Program-made: the position numbers and the translations under genes
The notes under the pieces: model-generated
Told to the model about the DNA's origin: nothing
Database searches by the model: none
Seen by the model: only the letters and a program-made list of their open reading frames with translations
Assembly (NCBI GenBank): GCA_008931825.1
Contig: QXVZ01006640.1
Coordinates: forward strand, 1-46,138
DNA length: 46,138 nt
Origin: Phallusia fumigata
Lineage: Eukaryota; Chordata; Ascidiacea; Phlebobranchia; Ascidiidae
Direction of reading: 5' to 3'
Shown: one piece after another, positions 35,301 to 45,700 of the stretch
Layout: the number at the start of each line of letters is the position of its first letter
How positions within the stretch are numbered: position 1 is the first letter of the stretch

Positions 35301-38300
35301 TGGAGGAATTGTAAAAAATGATAACAATTTAGTTACATGGCAAATCACTCGTTTGGTTTTATTCAATACTTGTGTAGACGACCCACCCATATAAATAGCG
35401 GCAGTTGACGAAATAATCAGACAACAAATAATTGCTTGGCATTTCTCGCCTGAAATAATTCCTCACACAAGGGAATGGCCCTAAAATCAGTGATGCGATT
35501 CTACCTGTTATGGAGGATGTACGGTTGCGCTGTGGATTGGTTTAGGTTGAACTGGCTCCTTTTCTGGTCGAAGCTCTTCAGCGAAGGCGAGGCGAGGTCG
35601 TTTCGCGTGAATGACGTCACCCGCAGAACCTTGGGAAGAGGGGACAAAATCATTCCGTTGGTTGCAAACCAAACATTAACATCCTGTTCCGTTAAGATGT
35701 TTTTCTGTTGTTGCGAGCAGGAGAAAAGCAGATTGTCTACAATACTATGTGTAGTTTTGTTCATGCTATTTGGGTTTCCAGTGTCACTGTTAGCTGTACA
35801 GTAATTAACAACTTGAAATTTCAAGATTAGTTTGTTAAGGTAAATATACTACTGTCTGAGGTTCTATACAAAAAGACACACAATAAACTATTTATATTCA
35901 ACAATCTGCATACTCATTTACCTCTTTTTGCATTCCCTTGATGTCCTGGCTATAAACAAAAGTTTCGTCATCACTCGCTTCATCCAAGTCAACCTCGCTG
36001 TAACCCCAATCCCTGCAACGACACAACGAAGCTGATTTAAAAACTGGACCAAATCGTAATTGCTATTCTTGACGACATTTGCGATGAACTGATAACGACA
36101 ACAGCGATAGCAAAAACGTTTGTAATATTTAATACAAGTTCTCTGACAGTTCTGTTTTTAGTTACCTCGTAAGTCCATGTTTTGTGTTTCTAAGATTATT
36201 TCTAGATTTTGTACATGTACGGTTTAGCCGTGTTTAAATTAGTTTACCAGTTAATCATAGGTTTGAGCACTTCAAGGACACTTTTAAGTCTTTGTTGTTT
36301 TTAGCAAGCCACTAATGCGCAATAAACGTTTTATCTGTCACAACAAACGGCTTACTACACATTACATCATGGATAAGGAACACCAAGTCACAGTCTACCA
36401 GTAAATGCAGCGTGCAAGAAATGTTCCGACTGCAATTGAATAAACCCAGAGATAAAACTTGAAAATGTAGAGGAACACGCGTACCTTCCGCTCCTGCGGT
36501 TTGTTTTCTTGTCAGGAACCTCTGCTGGCGAAGTACTTTTCACGGGACTTACAGGCGACTTCTGCGCACTCGCAGCCGGCCACAGCATCTCGTAGTTAGC
36601 AGCGGGTTGGGCAACAGCTTGCGCGGCAGCCTGGGATTTTCGCAACGAATGCAGAATAGAAGGCTGATTGTCACTGTCGTATTCTCCGGACTTTGGCCTC
36701 TGAGTCCTTGGCCTGTACTGAGTATTGTCCGAAGTCTTCTCGGCCTCAGGTGGCTTGAATACGGTGAGCTTTGGCGGCCCTGGTGGAGGATCATGGGTAC
36801 TCCAAACCTCAATAGCACTTGCTATTGCAATGTCAGATGACTTGCTTCTCCTGTGCACTTGAGGCGTTTTCCACACGGCACCGTATTTTCCGCGTCCTCG
36901 GCCCGTATCCGAATGATCGCTCTCCACCGACTCCCCAGAGCCTCCTCTCGAGTGCTCAGACATGCCGGAGACTGGATCAGAGTAGGAGGCGGTCTTCTGA
37001 TGCTCAGATATTTTACGTGAGACGTAGTCGGAGCCCGAGGGCGGAGGACCGTAGTGCGAGAACGAGTCTTTGACGTGCTCGTAGCGTGGCGGAGTGCTGG
37101 AGAGCGCGGTGGATTGTGGCGGTGATTTGGATGTCGTTTTATCGGCCGACTGTTCCTGATCAAACGCTTTGACCTGCTTGGAGTTTCCCACCGACATAAG
37201 TCCGAACATCCGACCCTGGGTCTTCGGCTGCTTGTCGATATTCCTTTCTGCCGATTTTGCTGGGGAGGTTTGCTCGCTATCCTCTGTTCTGTAGCTCGGC
37301 GCGTTGTGCTGAGGCGAGTACGCTGTCACGTGACGATCAGGTGACGAGGAGTAGCGCCTTCGGTCGTCCTGTGGTCAATAACAATTTTCGGACTAGTTTA
37401 AAGGTAATTGTGAGCACAAAAAGGACTGCAACAAGTGGAGGGGATCTCTAATGTCGGCAGAACAAGCTATAAGGAAAATATTGCTAAAAATTTCACGATT
37501 TGGGGGCCTGTGCGTGAACCTATGGGTGAAATGGGGTAAAATGTTGTCAGTGCACAAGTTAAGATACCCATCTCAAACGTGTGAAAACTTTGATGGAATT
37601 TGAACGATTCTTTCTTGACCAAAACAAACTCGTCTGATACAGCAAAAAGGAAAGAGTAAAAAATATGTTTACTTAAGATATAGATTTCCTCAAAAATACA
37701 GTTTATTACTAAAAAGATAAAGATTTCAACAAAAACAAAGATACTTACCGGCGAACTGGCGCTGTGTGGCCTAGCATGGTAGTTTTTAACGGCTTGAACA
37801 CTGGAACTATCCCGTTGCGGGGGATCTGGAACTTTTGGGTCTGAACGCCGACCGTCGAAATTCGTCTTTACGATCTTCGCGTCGGAATACTTGTACTTGG
37901 TTGGGTCGCGGTTATTGTTATTTTCTTCGCTACCATACGCTCCTTGTCGCCACGACCTCGCCATGTTGGCGTTTTTGTCCATAGCAATAGGCGGCGGGGA
38001 AAACGAGGACCGTCGGCTGTTAGGCTGTTGATACGAGGGACTTCTGCTGTTGTCTCTGGCCGAGTACCGATCCGCGTCGTCCGACGGCGTTCTTCTTACT
38101 CGACTTATCTTCTCCAGGTCTTCCCTGGATCCGCGGCTGTACTGGTGATGTGCGTCGGCGGAAACGCTCGTGTCGTGCGAGAGCTTCTCAAAAATACTCT
38201 TTGCCTCCTTCACAATACCGGCGTGTGGCTTCGAAGGCGACGAGTGCTTTTGGCGGGTATTGCTGTTTAATATGATCTGAGGGTAACTTGCGTTGTCCAG

Positions 38301-38640
38301 AAGATTCTCCAGGCTGCCTCGCGAGCTAGACATGGTCCCTGAGCTCCTGGAGCTCGAAACGCTTAAACGGTTGCTCCGGTGCGAGCTACCAGATATAAGA
38401 GAGTCCTTTGAGCCGTTGACATCGCCCCTGTACACAGATTTAAGGTCGCCTGATTCGCCCCAGCCCTTTGATCGGCGTCGTTGCGACAGTGGTTGGTTTT
38501 GGAAGCGACGTTGTGACGACGGACTGTTGTGGTAGGCGGTGGGCGATCTCATGCTTCTTGCGGTCTCCACTTCGAGGTCAGGATGCTTAGATGCATGCCA
38601 TGAACGCGGTCGCTCGATGGGGACACCTCGGTCGCGAGCT
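11163..38640 (-). CDS. shroom: Shroom-family cytoskeletal scaffold, 21 exons, 5' end missing
   Basis: Shroom proteins bind F-actin and, through the C-terminal ASD2, recruit Rho kinase to drive apical constriction. Twenty-one minus-strand exons: 38640-37749, 37368-36485, 36012-35922, 35704-35505, 35157-35005, 34570-34472, 34061-33861, 33616-33494, 33280-33134, 32993-32917, 32790-32684, 32604-32531, 32459-32298, 31976-31443, 29519-29144, 28185-28048, 27058-26913, 12224-12074, 11987-11715, 11604-11476 and 11327-11163. Every junction agrees in phase; together they encode 1706 residues and a stop. Residues 1-1370 are serine-, proline- and charge-rich and probably disordered. KSLAQ...[10 protein letters not shown] (about 1415-1435) matches a conserved segment ahead of ASD2. 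About 1480-1700 is ASD2, with [43 protein letters not shown] and [12 protein letters not shown]. No PDZ domain or start codon was found; the first exon here has incoming phase 2, so more exons lie upstream. Actin-binding ASD1 could not be placed. Confidence 0.92.
11476..11604 (-). CDS. shroom: Shroom exon 20 (1610-1652), ASD2
   Basis: Between CCTTGCAG and CAG|GTAATT. It encodes [20 protein letters not shown] and EILAGYF, matching the family's LKENLDRRE...ILA.YL. Confidence 0.96.
11715..11987 (-). CDS. shroom: Shroom exon 19 (1519-1609), ASD2 core
   Basis: A phase 0-0 exon of 91 codons between TTTGACAG and ATG|GTAAGC. It holds the first ASD2 helices and [19 protein letters not shown], the most conserved block of Shroom proteins and part of the Rho-kinase-binding surface. 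Confidence 0.96.
12074..12224 (-). CDS. shroom: Shroom exon 18 (1469-1518), start of ASD2 region
   Basis: Starts after TTTACGCAG, completing the ATG codon split by the giant intron, and ends at AAG|GTAAAT. It encodes [20 protein letters not shown], equivalent to the family's STYYSTSAPKAELL. Confidence 0.92.
14522..15931. repeat. About 705-bp direct repeat around the n at 15227
   Basis: Bases 14522-15226 recur at 15228-15931, with a few per cent differences. The copies meet exactly at the n. It is wholly inside the giant Shroom intron, so the true intron may be about 0.7 kb shorter. Confidence 0.93.
17752..19710. promoter_or_regulatory. Cluster of five full CRE palindromes (TGACGTCA)
   Basis: TGACGTCA occurs at 17752-17759, 18382-18389, 19052-19059, 19251-19258 and 19703-19710, with a sixth at 24102-24109. 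Three have the longer form GTGACGTCAC. This is the consensus for CREB/ATF factors. Enhancer function is inferred only from density. Confidence 0.45.
26913..27058 (-). CDS. shroom: Shroom exon 17 (1420-1468), pre-ASD2 segment
   Basis: Follows ATGTACAG and ends at TTAT|GTAAGT, splitting an ATG codon. It encodes [15 protein letters not shown], equivalent to the family's TTMDLMEGIFP. Its first 28 bases and acceptor recur at 27423-27450. Confidence 0.9.
27031..27812. repeat. About 390-bp direct repeat around the n at 27422
   Basis: Bases 27031-27421 recur at 27423-27812 with several substitutions and small indels. The first copy ends at the n and the second begins after it. It carries the 5' end and acceptor of Shroom exon 17. 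Confidence 0.92.
28048..28185 (-). CDS. shroom: Shroom exon 16 (1374-1419)
   Basis: A phase 0-0 exon between TCTTCGCAG and CAG|GTCAGT. It encodes [20 protein letters not shown] and ends KVDKSLAQ, the start of the conserved pre-ASD2 segment (KSLADIL in vertebrate Shrooms). Confidence 0.87.
29144..29519 (-). CDS. shroom: Shroom exon 15 (1249-1373), acidic
   Basis: Follows CCCTTACAG. The end is placed at CCCAAG|GTTGGT because only this phase 0 cut joins the next exon; a nearby G|GTATGG would shift the frame into a stop. The product is glutamate-rich with two YENV motifs (STYENVHM and RPYENVFK). Confidence 0.75.
29520..31442. other. Shroom intron between exons 14 and 15 (1.9 kb)
   Basis: No convincing exon is seen. 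Several open frames up to 135 codons (for example 29900-30307, + strand) lack domain or splice support. The perfect hairpin at 31070-31107 lies here. Confidence 0.5.
31070..31107. repeat. Perfect 12-bp inverted repeat with 14-nt spacer
   Basis: CAACGTAACGGT at 31070-31081 is matched by ACCGTTACGTTG at 31096-31107. It lies in the Shroom intron between exons 14 and 15. It could form a hairpin or be paired binding sites. Confidence 0.9.
31443..31976 (-). CDS. shroom: Shroom exon 14 (1071-1248), proline-rich end
   Basis: From CTTCCAG to ACACG|GTAAGA, phase 2 to 2. The product is lysine- and proline-rich and ends with [15 protein letters not shown], a likely SH3 or EVH1 ligand. Some vertebrate Shrooms carry an EVH1-type proline motif, so the comparison is reasonable but unproven. 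Confidence 0.88.
32298..32459 (-). CDS. shroom: Shroom exon 13 (1017-1070)
   Basis: From GGTTGCAG to TTCT|GTAAGT, phase 2 to 2. Serine/threonine-rich, followed by [16 protein letters not shown]. Confidence 0.85.
32531..32604 (-). CDS. shroom: Shroom exon 12 (992-1016)
   Basis: A small exon between GCCACGTAG and AACAG|GTTTGT. It encodes TSHHHDEG, then [13 protein letters not shown]. Both splice sites are moderate; the phase fits both neighbours. Confidence 0.7.
32684..32790 (-). CDS. shroom: Shroom exon 11 (957-991)
   Basis: The acceptor is TGCGTTCAG and the donor is GTT|GTAAGC. It encodes [19 protein letters not shown], with a basic cluster that could be a nuclear or membrane-binding patch. 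Confidence 0.8.
32917..32993 (-). CDS. shroom: Shroom exon 10 (931-956)
   Basis: Starts after TTACTGTAG and ends at ATCG|GTTTGT, phase 2 to 1. It encodes [20 protein letters not shown]. The donor is non-consensus, but only this cut joins the next open frame. Confidence 0.78.
33134..33280 (-). CDS. shroom: Shroom exon 9 (882-930)
   Basis: Lies between CTTGACAG and CCAA|GTAAGT, phase 2 to 2. It encodes [17 protein letters not shown], then [17 protein letters not shown]. Confidence 0.85.
33371..33464. repeat. 34-bp tandem repeat, about 2.8 copies
   Basis: The unit begins TTGCAATGCGTTGCAACTCA and recurs at 33371, 33405 and 33439, the last copy partial with one change. It lies in the Shroom intron between exons 8 and 9. 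Each unit carries two TTGCAA palindromes. Confidence 0.95.
33494..33616 (-). CDS. shroom: Shroom exon 8 (841-881), tandem CAGCAG acceptor
   Basis: The acceptor is CCGCAGCAG, so splicing can start at 33616 or 33613, adding or removing one serine. The donor is CAGG|GTAAGT. It encodes [18 protein letters not shown], a charged helix-prone stretch. Confidence 0.85.
33861..34061 (-). CDS. shroom: Shroom exon 7 (774-840)
   Basis: Starts after TCTATGTAG (weak pyrimidine tract) and ends at AAAG|GTATTT. The frame is open and phase-compatible: [17 protein letters not shown], then [16 protein letters not shown]. Confidence 0.8.
34472..34570 (-). CDS. shroom: Shroom exon 6 (741-773)
   Basis: Bounded by GTCATCAG and CCCAG|GTATGC. 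It encodes [17 protein letters not shown], whose PPPNY could be a PPxY-like ligand. Confidence 0.8.
35005..35157 (-). CDS. shroom: Shroom exon 5 (690-740)
   Basis: It lies between TGTACCAG and AACAG|GTTAGC, phase 2 to 2. The product is [20 protein letters not shown] with a basic end, disordered in character. The plus-strand frames over this stretch are shadows. Confidence 0.82.
35505..35704 (-). CDS. shroom: Shroom exon 4 (623-689)
   Basis: The donor is AACAG|GTAGAA in phase 2. The acceptor is taken as AACAACAG after a pyrimidine-rich tract; a second in-phase AG, GAACAG, seven codons on is possible. It encodes [27 protein letters not shown] palindrome falls inside the coding sequence at 35612-35619. 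Confidence 0.75.
35922..36012 (-). CDS. shroom: Shroom exon 3 (592-622)
   Basis: The exon lies between CGTTGCAG and GAG|GTAAAT. It encodes the acidic segment [18 protein letters not shown], then [11 protein letters not shown]. Confidence 0.85.
36485..37368 (-). CDS. shroom: Shroom exon 2 (298-592)
   Basis: A phase 0 to 2 exon from TGACCACAG to AAG|GTACGC. It encodes a disordered region with [14 protein letters not shown] and [10 protein letters not shown], short conserved-looking islands that may be binding motifs. Confidence 0.9.
37749..38640 (-). CDS. shroom: Shroom exon 1 of those seen (residues 1-297)
   Basis: The acceptor CTTGTTTCAG leads in with phase 2; the donor is CCG|GTAAGT. The product is very serine- and arginine-rich ([18 protein letters not shown]). 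Its first 38 bases and acceptor recur at 39195-39232 after the n at 39194. Confidence 0.9.
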
Positions 38641-39778
38641 CTGAAACAAGGAATGTGGTTTAGTAATGACAAACTTTGTGAAAAAAAACTAACCACACTT
38701 AAAGCAGATGAGAAGATCACTGATTATGTGTGAGATTTACGAAGTTTTTTTAAACACAAAACTGACTGACCTTTGAACACAAAAGAAAGATGGTGTTTTC
38801 AGGAAAACATATAAGAAGGTTGCCTACATGTAACATACAAAACTTACACAGTATAACCTGTAAGTTATAAGGCAAATAGGTTAGGAATGGGAATGACCGT
38901 CTCTACAAGACTGGGCGTACACAGGAAGCTAATTTTGCTTGCACAACAAAACAAAATGTACACTGAGCAGGTTCTCGCTAACCGGCTGTCAAACAACATT
39001 CAAATTCACAGCAGGATGTCAACTGAGCAAGCGGGCGGCGCACAACGACACATCAGACGAAATGACAAACAGCTACGAGGGAGATGAAAAACGAGGCACC
39101 GGCTGCTGTAGGCAAACAGACCCGAAACGAGCGCGATCTTGTCCAGTAGATGACGATCGCCACATTCTCGAGTCAAACATATCGGGAAAGCTTNAACGCG
39201 GTCGCTCGATGGGGACACCTCGGTCACGAGCTCTGAAACAAGGAATGTGGTTTAGTAACGACAAACTTTAAAAAAAGCTAACCACACTTAAAGCAGATAA
39301 GAAGATCACTGATTATTTGTGAGAAGTTTTTTTTTAAACACAAAACTGACTGACCTTTGAACACAAAAGAAAAGATGGTGTTTTCAGAAAAACATATGAG
39401 AAGGTTGCCTACGTGTAACATACAAAACTTACACAGTATAACCTGTAAGTTATAAAGCAAATAGGTTAGGAATGGGAATGACCGTCTCTACAAGACTGGG
39501 CGTACACAGGAAGCTAATTTTGCTTGCACAACAAAACACAATGTACACTGAGCAGGTTCTCGCTAACCGCCTGTCAAACAACATTTAAATTCACAGCAGG
39601 ATGTCAACTGAGCAAGCGGGCGGCGCACAACGACACATCAGACGAAATGACAAACAGCTACGAGGGACATGAAAAACGAGGCACCGGCTGATGTAGGCAA
39701 ACAGACACGAAACGAGCGCGATCTTGTCCAGCAGATAACGATCGCCACATTCTCGAGTCAAACATATCGGGAAAGCTT
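38603..39778. repeat. About 590-bp direct repeat around the n at 39194
   Basis: Bases 38603-39193 recur at 39195-39778 with small differences. The copies meet at the n. The repeat begins inside Shroom exon 1, so an acceptor plus 38 exon bases appears twice. Confidence 0.92.
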
Positions 39779-42700
39779 CGAACGGGTGGCGTTCGATGCA
39801 GCACTAAGCGGATCGCAAGAGCCAAAGGAAGCGTACACGGTGCGGTGAAACACGCTTTACTGCCAAACGGCCACGATTGTAATCCACCCATCTGTCAAGG
39901 CACAGACCTGGTGGTGGTTTCCTAGCCGCCTGCCAGAACCGTAAAGTTTTCGGTGGTTATACAGGAAACCTATTTGAAAGTCAATATACCGGACGGGCGA
40001 AGCGATTTTATAGGGATATTAACGAAAGATCGGTGAAGTTGCCAGGTCATTAAATCCCAACGCGACTATTAGTCACTTGCCAAGTTTGTTGGCTTAATCC
40101 ATCGGTAACTCGAGTTTTCCCACATCGTCGTGGGAAACAGAAAATATGAGCATCTGGGAAATTCGCATATTCCCACAATTTGAGTGCTGGGCAATGTCGT
40201 AACCCATATGGGGGCTCCGTACCAAATATTTGACATCGTTGTACTTTGCGCCACTACGTTTGTTTAGCGATCTAAATATAACACACAATGTCAGTTCGAC
40301 CTCAAATACCTAAACTGCGACGCACGTAGGTCATCAAACGTACTTCGACCCATTCGCCACATCTACAATCGTACATAAACACTGTAGAAACAAAACTGAC
40401 ACATTCTTTTTGTCGATCATCCTGTGCTTAATCCCAATTTTTAAGCTGACACATGCCAGAATGGAGAATAAACCTTTCAGTAGGCAGACGCATTTGACAT
40501 CTTCACACTTTCTACCATCTCGTCTCTGATGCGGTTTAGGGCTCTTTGCGCAATCCAGAATCACAAGGTTCCGCGACTGCGCAACAAGACGGTAAGAAAA
40601 CAATCTATGCTGTAACCCAACAACTGCTTTGGACGTGATCAGCTCGAGTTTCAGAACAACAAAACACTGCGCGTGTCAACTTTCCCAGTGTCTTGCCCGA
40701 CTCAACTGCTGTCGCACCTTTCCTAAAAAAACTCTATACAGGGCTACTGTATCTGTACTACTGAAAACTAGCTATCAATTCGTCTCTCAGACGTATACGT
40801 CTGTATTGAAGTAGCTTTGTATGGAGCTTCTGCCTTTACTCAAGCCATAAACGAGGTACTGTACACTCGCGTTCCTGGCCCAGAAAGCCCACCTCGTCTT
40901 TTCGTTGACCGACGCCCGTTTATGGTGGTGTAATTAGACAAGCCGATGGCCCATTTCAATCTCCTAGTTTGCAATCTACATCGGCTATGGCCCCGGGCTT
41001 TACACATGAAAACAAGCCTTTTCCAACGGCAGTCCTTCGTTTACTGTCAGTCCAAGCAAAACAGACTCATAAAACCGCATTAAAAGGAGCGCATCTCTTC
41101 GAATTGAAGCTGTCAACGTGACTCACAACTAACCACACTCATCAGTCAATGTTTGAATTCATCCTTGTTGTCCCACATGATAGTGTCTATCAGGGCTACC
41201 CGCATCACATGACGTAATACGTAGTTTTGATGTAGCGTGTTACGTGTTCCGCTGCAGGCAACAAACCAGGTTAAACTCCCAATAGCCCCCTTCCAAGCAA
41301 TCGTGCCACAGTCAAATATTAACCAGGGCAGCAAAAACAACGCGTTACGTCATTGGAACGCGGCAGATCGACCCGTTTCGCTCTTCACGCCACATGTGTT
41401 GATAAAGCGAGCGCCGGAAAATCAATCGATGTAAATTTGAGTCCAACGGTTAATGTAATATACATAGACCCTTAATCATATGCCTAGACCTTGTCCGTTG
41501 CCCAACCACACATGGGATATGGGTTTGTTTGTATGCTAAGAGTGCTACGTGGTGCCCGAGACCTACATATGTAACGAACGGACTTTGAAACAGCACACAA
41601 CGAGGTCGAATACATATGGCCCGTTAAACCAATGAGGTGAAGCGTTCCCGAGAGAACAAAGCACCTCTCACACTCGCTACTTTGTTTGCCGCAGCCTACG
41701 GATCATTTCCAAGGCCAAGCAAGTGCAAAAAACGATGCCAATATTTCGAAGGCGCCTTTTCAAGGCACTCGATCACTTGCTAGGCGCAAACCTGATCCTG
41801 TGCCGTTGATGGAAACGATAAGCGCTTTTCCGCTTAAAAACCTGCGCGAACTTAACTGATGCTATATCCCGTAATCGGGTCCTCACTGCACCTGCCGCTG
41901 ACCTAGGGCCAAATTCGTGTCGTCTAAGTTGTCTTTGCCGCGCGATAAAAGTGAGAACAAAGATTCTCGGAGCTCTGACGCCCTGACATGAAATTCACAG
42001 ACGGTAAACACACACATTTTCTGTCTGTCTCGCGTCCCTGGGCCCGCGCGGCCTGCTGTGGTTTGAATCTGTTCTGACTCATCAGGGCGCTTGGCACGGT
42101 CAGGCGAACTCACTTCGACACATAATGAAAGATGGATTGCGGTTGATTGAAAGCCTCTGCTCGCACTTCGCCATACGTACGATGAACAAACGAAATATTT
42201 AGCAACAATTCAATGACTCACAAAATACACATACGTATTGCCTCAAAACTGCTGCAAAGACACGTTCCACATGTCTCAAATCCACCCAAGAATGTACTGA
42301 AGTTTGCTATGTCTGTTGCAGCAACCTCACAAAAGCGTGGCTCTAGCAGCGCGGCCAGAATAATGGGCAGATAAGAGCGGGCCTTGCCATTTTCGGCATT
42401 TTCGGCTGGAGATAAGGAACGTACACGTCGCCACGGGCCGGCTCAATCAAGACCAAGGGCTGTTTTTCTAAGCTGTCTAGGCCGCTCAAAAGTTTGTCGA
42501 ACAACATTTTTACAGTAAAACAAGCCTCTGCACTAGACTCTAATCTCGCCGACTGACCGGTAATTGCTGACCACTGCGACGCCCGTCACGGACAAGCTAT
42601 CTTGCGGCCGACGGTCCCACAACGGCGTTTCACGCGTGGCAACGTAGTGTCTTTGTTTACGTTTCATCTAAGTCCGTCGCGGCACGAGGGAAAGTGTTTG

Positions 42701-45700
42701 CATCGGGTCTTGCGCGCAAACTAAGAATCGTTTTGCTAATTGAGCGAATCGGATCAAAGGCGGATTTCGTATCCGGCTTTCAAACCCTTTGTCTACGGGT
42801 GCAGCATGCGCCCATAGGGGAATAAATATACGACGCAAGGGCTTGAGGGAAATACACAACACACTGCTATTTGCGTTCAAAGCGACCGCACTGATGTTCA
42901 CCAAATAAACATGTTTGATTATTGCCAATGATCATAGTTAGGTGAAAGACCTAATGAATATTGCATTGGATGTCGGACTAGGACAAATAAAGGCCACCAC
43001 TTTACTAAAATACACATTTTGTCAATTGCAGTCACTAAATAACCTGCACTTGTTGTAACGCGTACGATAATAGAGTATATCCATAAATAGCATAACCAGC
43101 GAAATAAGAAAACTTCGATGGCCCCGTCTATAGTGTAAAAGCCCCACAGGTCAAGAAAACAGAAAAAAATCATTGAGGCACCACGTTGTATGCGGCGTAT
43201 TGTGTTCGACAACAGTGATATGAATGGCAGTGGTCGTGGGATCAAGGTAACACTGCACCGCTCCTGAGACGGCCAGAACTCGAGGAATGTTGTTATCTTT
43301 CCAGCACACAACACATTCAGACGCCGCCGCGCCCCTTTACAATCCCCTCCATTAATTTTGTTATCGTGCTTGGCATTTCTTTAAAGGCCGCTTGGTAATT
43401 TGAGCGAGATTCCCACATGATTCGAGATAGGAGATTGTAACTTCTGGCATTCGAGATTTGGAATGAGTGGCTATATTGTTACAACACGGGAAAGTAAGAT
43501 TCTAAAACTGCATCGTACACACAAAAGTTACTTCATATTACAAACGTTACACCCTGCAAAACAGTGCAAGTGCGGCCTCTTTGACGCAGTTCAAAACATT
43601 TCTTGATGAAGACAAACTAGTTATTGAGGATTTCCACAGCTGTGGCAATGTTGCAAGCACTGCGCAACGTTCTTCAGTATCAGTTATCAAAGCGACACCA
43701 CACGATCGCCATAAGTATCGTACGTGGGTAGTGTCCATTATCTTCGGACAAAAACACACCGGGCATATCCGCTGCATTGTAGTTGGGCTCCTTCGGTTAC
43801 AAGCGCTTACAACAAAAGCGAAGACTTCCAGCAGCACAAGCAGCTCCCGCTTGTTCAACGACGGGTGACCACTCTTCAATTGGAAACAGCAACTCACAAA
43901 AGCCACAAGTAGAAAAACTCCGTGAGTCACCCCGAAGGGGGAATGGGGACACTTGACGAAGAGAATCTTCCCATTCAGTGGGACGCATTTAGCTTGAACT
44001 GGACACTTGTGCTCCTGGTCCGGGCGTTTCTCAATACTCTGCACTAACTGAGATTAACTAACTGGTGTCAGGTTACTTTACCTCAGCACAATGAAATTGC
44101 GGAACTCATGGAGAGTTGCTTGTGTCGCTTGGTTTTTACGTTACCCGTAAAAAATGGCTTTTTTATGTATTGTACAGCAGAACCGTACAACAAAGGTCTG
44201 AAGATGGTGTTTTCGGGGAAAATATTCTCAAAGCAACAAAAAAAAATGCTGTTGGTCAAACTTCGCTTGCACACCACAAACTCTATCATTCTCAAGACTT
44301 ATTCTTTCACAGCAAATTTGCTAACCGATACTATACTTGTCACCTACAAGGATATTAAAGTTTCAAAAACTGTCTGTCAACTAACCTGATCCTAATCACT
44401 CATGCAAATTTTACGAACGAACAATCAGCACACTGGGTTACCATTACCACTAATTTAACCTCTCCGGAATCACCACTGCTTACTACCTCGTTTCGGAAAC
44501 GCAATTCCATTATTGAAGTGTTGAAAATGAAAACCGCCGTGTACAGGCGAACAAAACACTCCAACTTCGATTTGACATTGAACGTCGTCTGTGCGGAACC
44601 ACATTCATCAACACCCACACCTATTACCGTTTTTCGCGCGCCTCAAGGCATGGCCAATATTCAATCCAAACCTTACAGAGGTTCCACGCAAAACATACGG
44701 CGGGGAACAAAACCAACTAGTCGTGAAAAAGTGGAAAGGTCCGGCGTTAAGACCACATTGGCGGCGGCGCACCACGCCGGGGGATCAGGGCTAAAATTAA
44801 AGACTGACACCGCGGGTGATTTATCCTCAGACGAAGAAGCACGCGAAAAGTGATGACACAGTGCTTCTATCCGCAAAGGGGAAATGCTTAAGGGCCGATG
44901 TCAGCCGCGTTTGCATTCAGGGAATTGTTAGTTCTGTCTAGCCCCGTTAAGCACACGCAGGTCCGCGGACAATGCGAAGTGATTGCGCCAGTTTGTGGAG
45001 CATTAAACTAAGCCACGTGCGTATTGCGATCTGATTACACTGACAATAACTTCATGGCCGAGTCGAACATGCCTCGGGCCCAGGTCACCTATTCATCCTT
45101 ACAACACGTCATCCTGTGTGGGGAACCAAAATAGAGTCAGACGGGGTCTAGTCCTAAATTGGACTGCCCGTGACGCAACAGCGATGTTGCAACACCAGAG
45201 ACAGGCCAGATACAAACAAACACGTAACGCTGCCAACAGAACTGTTGGAACGCGGCTATCAAAAGACAAAGAACACCTATTTTGTTGAAGTACAAAGGAG
45301 CTACACATGACCTTCGGCGAGAATACACACCGACAATGACTTGACAACTATATAACAAGGGTAATTTATATTTCGGCCATAGAAATACATGCTGTCGTCA
45401 GCTACAGCTTAAAGCTCCAACCCTGAATGGACACTTTGCTCCTAAATGATACCAACGATTACGACAACCTGTTCACATCTGAACGCGAACATGTTGAAAA
45501 AACAATTTGTTTACGGAAACATTCCCGACATAGCGACATGCGGGCAAGGGGCGCAGGTTTGATTTCAGGCGAGTCGCAAAATCCAAGGCTCAAGTGGCCA
45601 GCGCGGGCTTGGGAAACGATTTCGAGGCAAACACTCGCCAATTGACAAACGAAAATTAATCGGCAATCGTGCGGAGACGAAGTGCAACCCGCCGTTCGAC

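Noticed and set aside
37944-38270. Plus-strand frame of 108 codons
   Set aside because: Antisense shadow of Shroom exon 1.
38641-38720. N-terminal extension of Shroom exon 1 with an in-frame Met
   Set aside because: The extension crosses a strong CTTGTTTCAG acceptor and is hydrophobic, unlike the exon; it is read as intron.
42919-43314. 131-codon hydrophobic minus-strand frame, possible membrane protein
   Set aside because: The hydrophobicity follows from T-rich sequence; no family motif or splice support.
43547-44044. 165-codon minus-strand open frame, considered as a missed 5' Shroom exon
   Set aside because: It shows no PDZ or Shroom similarity and has many scattered cysteines, typical of noncoding translation.
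44518-44853. 111-codon plus-strand open frame
   Set aside because: Polar and somewhat protein-like, but without recognisable domain or neighbouring exons. A single frame of this length is expected by chance in 46 kb.
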